From: Candidatus Magasanikbacteria bacterium CG_4_10_14_0_2_um_filter_41_10
GTDB taxonomy: Bacteria > Patescibacteriota > Patescibacteriia > Magasanikbacterales > UBA922
Assembly: GCA_002792995.1 (NCBI GenBank)
Contig: PFPJ01000074.1
Span: 1 to 21,726, forward strand
Length of the DNA stretch: 21,726 nt
Direction: 5' to 3'
Below are positions 20,727-21,726 of the stretch, piece after piece. Positions within the stretch are counted from its first letter, which is position 1. The number at the start of each line of letters is the position of its first letter. Both the position numbers and the translations under genes were made by a program. The notes below the pieces were generated by a model, which was given only the letters and a program-made list of their open reading frames with translations, had not been told where the DNA came from and did no database searches.

Positions 20727-21726
20727 CTACGTATACTCAATAACTCCCTGCTTCCTATTTTCTTTTTTATAATGCGCAACAGCAAGGCGAAGTTTATCGT
20801 AGTCAAATGTACCGTTGAATCGTTCGTGCAGAGATTTCAATTTTTGTGGGACGCCTTTTTCTTTGAGATTTTCGCAGATTTTTTTGAGATCTCGTTTGTC
20901 GATGAAGTCGTGGATATTGATATCGTATCCTTTTTCATACAGATCTGCGAGATGACCGTAGATCGTGACTGATTTGAGATCGCGCTCCCTTGCGATCAAT
21001 CCTACCGGCATGCCCTGACGGTAATAGGCATACGTGATATCTTGCGTCGTGCCTTGAATTTTTTCTCCGGCTTTGTCTTTTTCTTGGATAAACTTTGTAA
21101 TTTCGTCGATAAAAAGTTTTCCATAGCTGGCAAACTTTTTGTCACCCACACCGGAAACTTTTTTCATTTTTTCTTCATTTGTTGGCATGTCACGTGCCAT
21201 TTCATCGAGCGTCTTGTCCGTAAAGACATGATATGGCGGGATGTTTGCTTTTTTTGCCAGAGAAAATCGGAGGTCGCGGAGCATGTCGAATAATACTTCT
21301 TCGGCGTCCTTTCGTTTTGAAGTGGTTTTACTTTCTTTGCTACTGGCACTCACAGCGCGTTCTTCGATATATGCCAGCGAGACAAATCGAACCTTTTCTT
21401 CACCTTTCAAGACACGTGCGCCGGCTGCCGTAATTTTCAATGCATGATGTTGGTCGTAGGAAACATCGATGAGACCCACGTTCAGCATCTGGAGCAGATA
21501 TTCTTGCCAATCTTCAGGAGAAATATGATTGCCTGCGCCGTAGGTTTTTATCGTGTTGTAGCCATGATTCATGAGATCTTGTTTTCCAGATCCACGAAGA
21601 ATATCTATCAACATACCGATTGCGACATCTTGATCTGTGCGTGCTATGCCGGACAGTGCGATCTGAGCAATTTCTGTGCCATCGATCAGCTCTGGGGGAT
21701 TTTCACAGACATCGCAATTGTTGCAA
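20727..21726 (-). CDS. recQ: ATP-dependent DNA helicase RecQ, C-terminal part (5' end outside window)
   Basis: The frame is open to the right edge, with the first full codon at 21725, so the start lies outside. The visible 332 residues begin CNNCDVCENPPELIDGTEIA, which contains the last three Cys of the RecQ zinc site (CxxCxxC). The RQC winged helix follows (IAQIALSGIARTDQDVAIGM, LIDILRGSGKQDL, GLIDVSYDQHHALKIT), then a linker of Ser/Lys. The HRDC domain comes next (LRDLRFSLAKKANIPPYHVF to GDKKFASYGKLFIDEI). Last is a C-terminal helix-turn-helix-type segment (DITYAYYRQGMPVGLIARER, TIYGHLADLYEKGYDI), as in bacterial RecQ with an HTH_40-like tail. The helicase core with its Walker motifs is not in view. 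An internal ATG at 21614 is not the start. It is first in the visible operon. Confidence 0.95.
   Translation of the reverse strand, partial: CNNCDVCENPPELIDGTEIAQIALSGIARTDQDVAIGMLIDILRGSGKQDLMNHGYNTIKTYGAGNHISPEDWQEYLLQMLNVGLIDVSYDQHHALKITAAGARVLKGEEKVRFVSLAYIEERAVSASSKESKTTSKRKDAEEVLFDMLRDLRFSLAKKANIPPYHVFTDKTLDEMARDMPTNEEKMKKVSGVGDKKFASYGKLFIDEITKFIQEKDKAGEKIQGTTQDITYAYYRQGMPVGLIARERDLKSVTIYGHLADLYEKGYDINIHDFIDKRDLKKICENLKEKGVPQKLKSLHERFNGTFDYDKLRLAVAHYKKENRKQGVIEYT

Noticed and set aside
1..21726. Alternative genetic code with UGA read as glycine
   Set aside because: UGA closes a stop/start ATGA overlap at 19221-19224, the orphan gene at 18543 and the small peptide gene at 2674. No in-frame UGA occurs in the recognised genes.
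1..21726. CRISPR array, insertion sequence, tRNA or rRNA gene
   Set aside because: I saw no regularly spaced repeats, no transposase-like protein, and no tRNA cloverleaf or rRNA-like stretch. Every gap between genes is under 200 bases and is accounted for by promoters, terminators or the inverted repeats listed.

Overview
The window is 21.7 kb of densely packed, AT-rich bacterial DNA with 25 recognisable genes, 23 of them complete; one gene is cut at each edge. It contains no rRNA, tRNA, CRISPR array or insertion sequence that I can see. The gene style suggests a Candidate Phyla Radiation (Patescibacteria) genome of the Parcubacteria/Magasanikbacteria type. The signs are short intergenic gaps, many small membrane proteins of unknown family, a single-domain asparaginase, a RecJ plus RNase H pair, and almost no Shine-Dalgarno (SD) sequences before start codons. 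This placement is an inference from style. UGA ends three reading frames, including an ATGA stop/start overlap, and never occurs inside the recognised genes. The standard bacterial code therefore applies, which argues against Gracilibacteria and Absconditabacteria.

Layout. From 1 to 5088 the minus strand carries one apparent transcription unit read from the lepA promoter: lepA, a short asparaginase, a 32-residue membrane peptide, a 4-TM membrane protein, recJ, rnhA, and the first codons of a further gene that leaves the window. From 5158 to 9172 a second minus-strand unit runs from a promoter to a clear hairpin terminator: a single-TM protein, a CorA-type metal channel, the lipid II flippase MurJ and a small methyltransferase. 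From 9199 to 12787 the plus strand carries a beta-CASP metallo-hydrolase and uvrB. They converge on a shared bidirectional terminator with a minus-strand lipoprotein that has a long Thr/Glu-rich tail. From 13675 to 15690 an ABC-F ATPase and a SlyD-like FKBP prolyl isomerase form a unit. From 15649 to 18032 the minus strand carries a PrxQ/Bcp peroxiredoxin, then DedA and a GT4 glycosyltransferase.

About 0.6 kb (18139-18715) differs from everything around it. It is GC-rich (59% by hand count over 18181-18480, against 35-38% in two neighbouring 60-base lines). It holds an orphan 123-codon plus-strand gene with a strong SD sequence, followed by two elaborate inverted-repeat structures. From 18721 to the right edge the minus strand returns to normal composition with recQ (3' part), a mini SWIM zinc-finger protein, pyroglutamyl peptidase, a multi-pass membrane protein and a YecM-like protein.

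Functional picture. Much of the window is housekeeping: DNA repair and recombination (recJ, uvrB, recQ, rnhA, perhaps the SWIM protein), translation support (lepA, ABC-F), envelope building (murJ, GT4, DedA, lipoprotein), metal transport (corA), proteostasis (FKBP, Pcp) and oxidative-stress defence (Bcp). The best candidates for something new are the GC-rich island with its structured 3' end, a promoter embedded in a terminator hairpin (15649-15690), the SWIM mini-protein between recQ and pcp, and several small unassigned membrane proteins.
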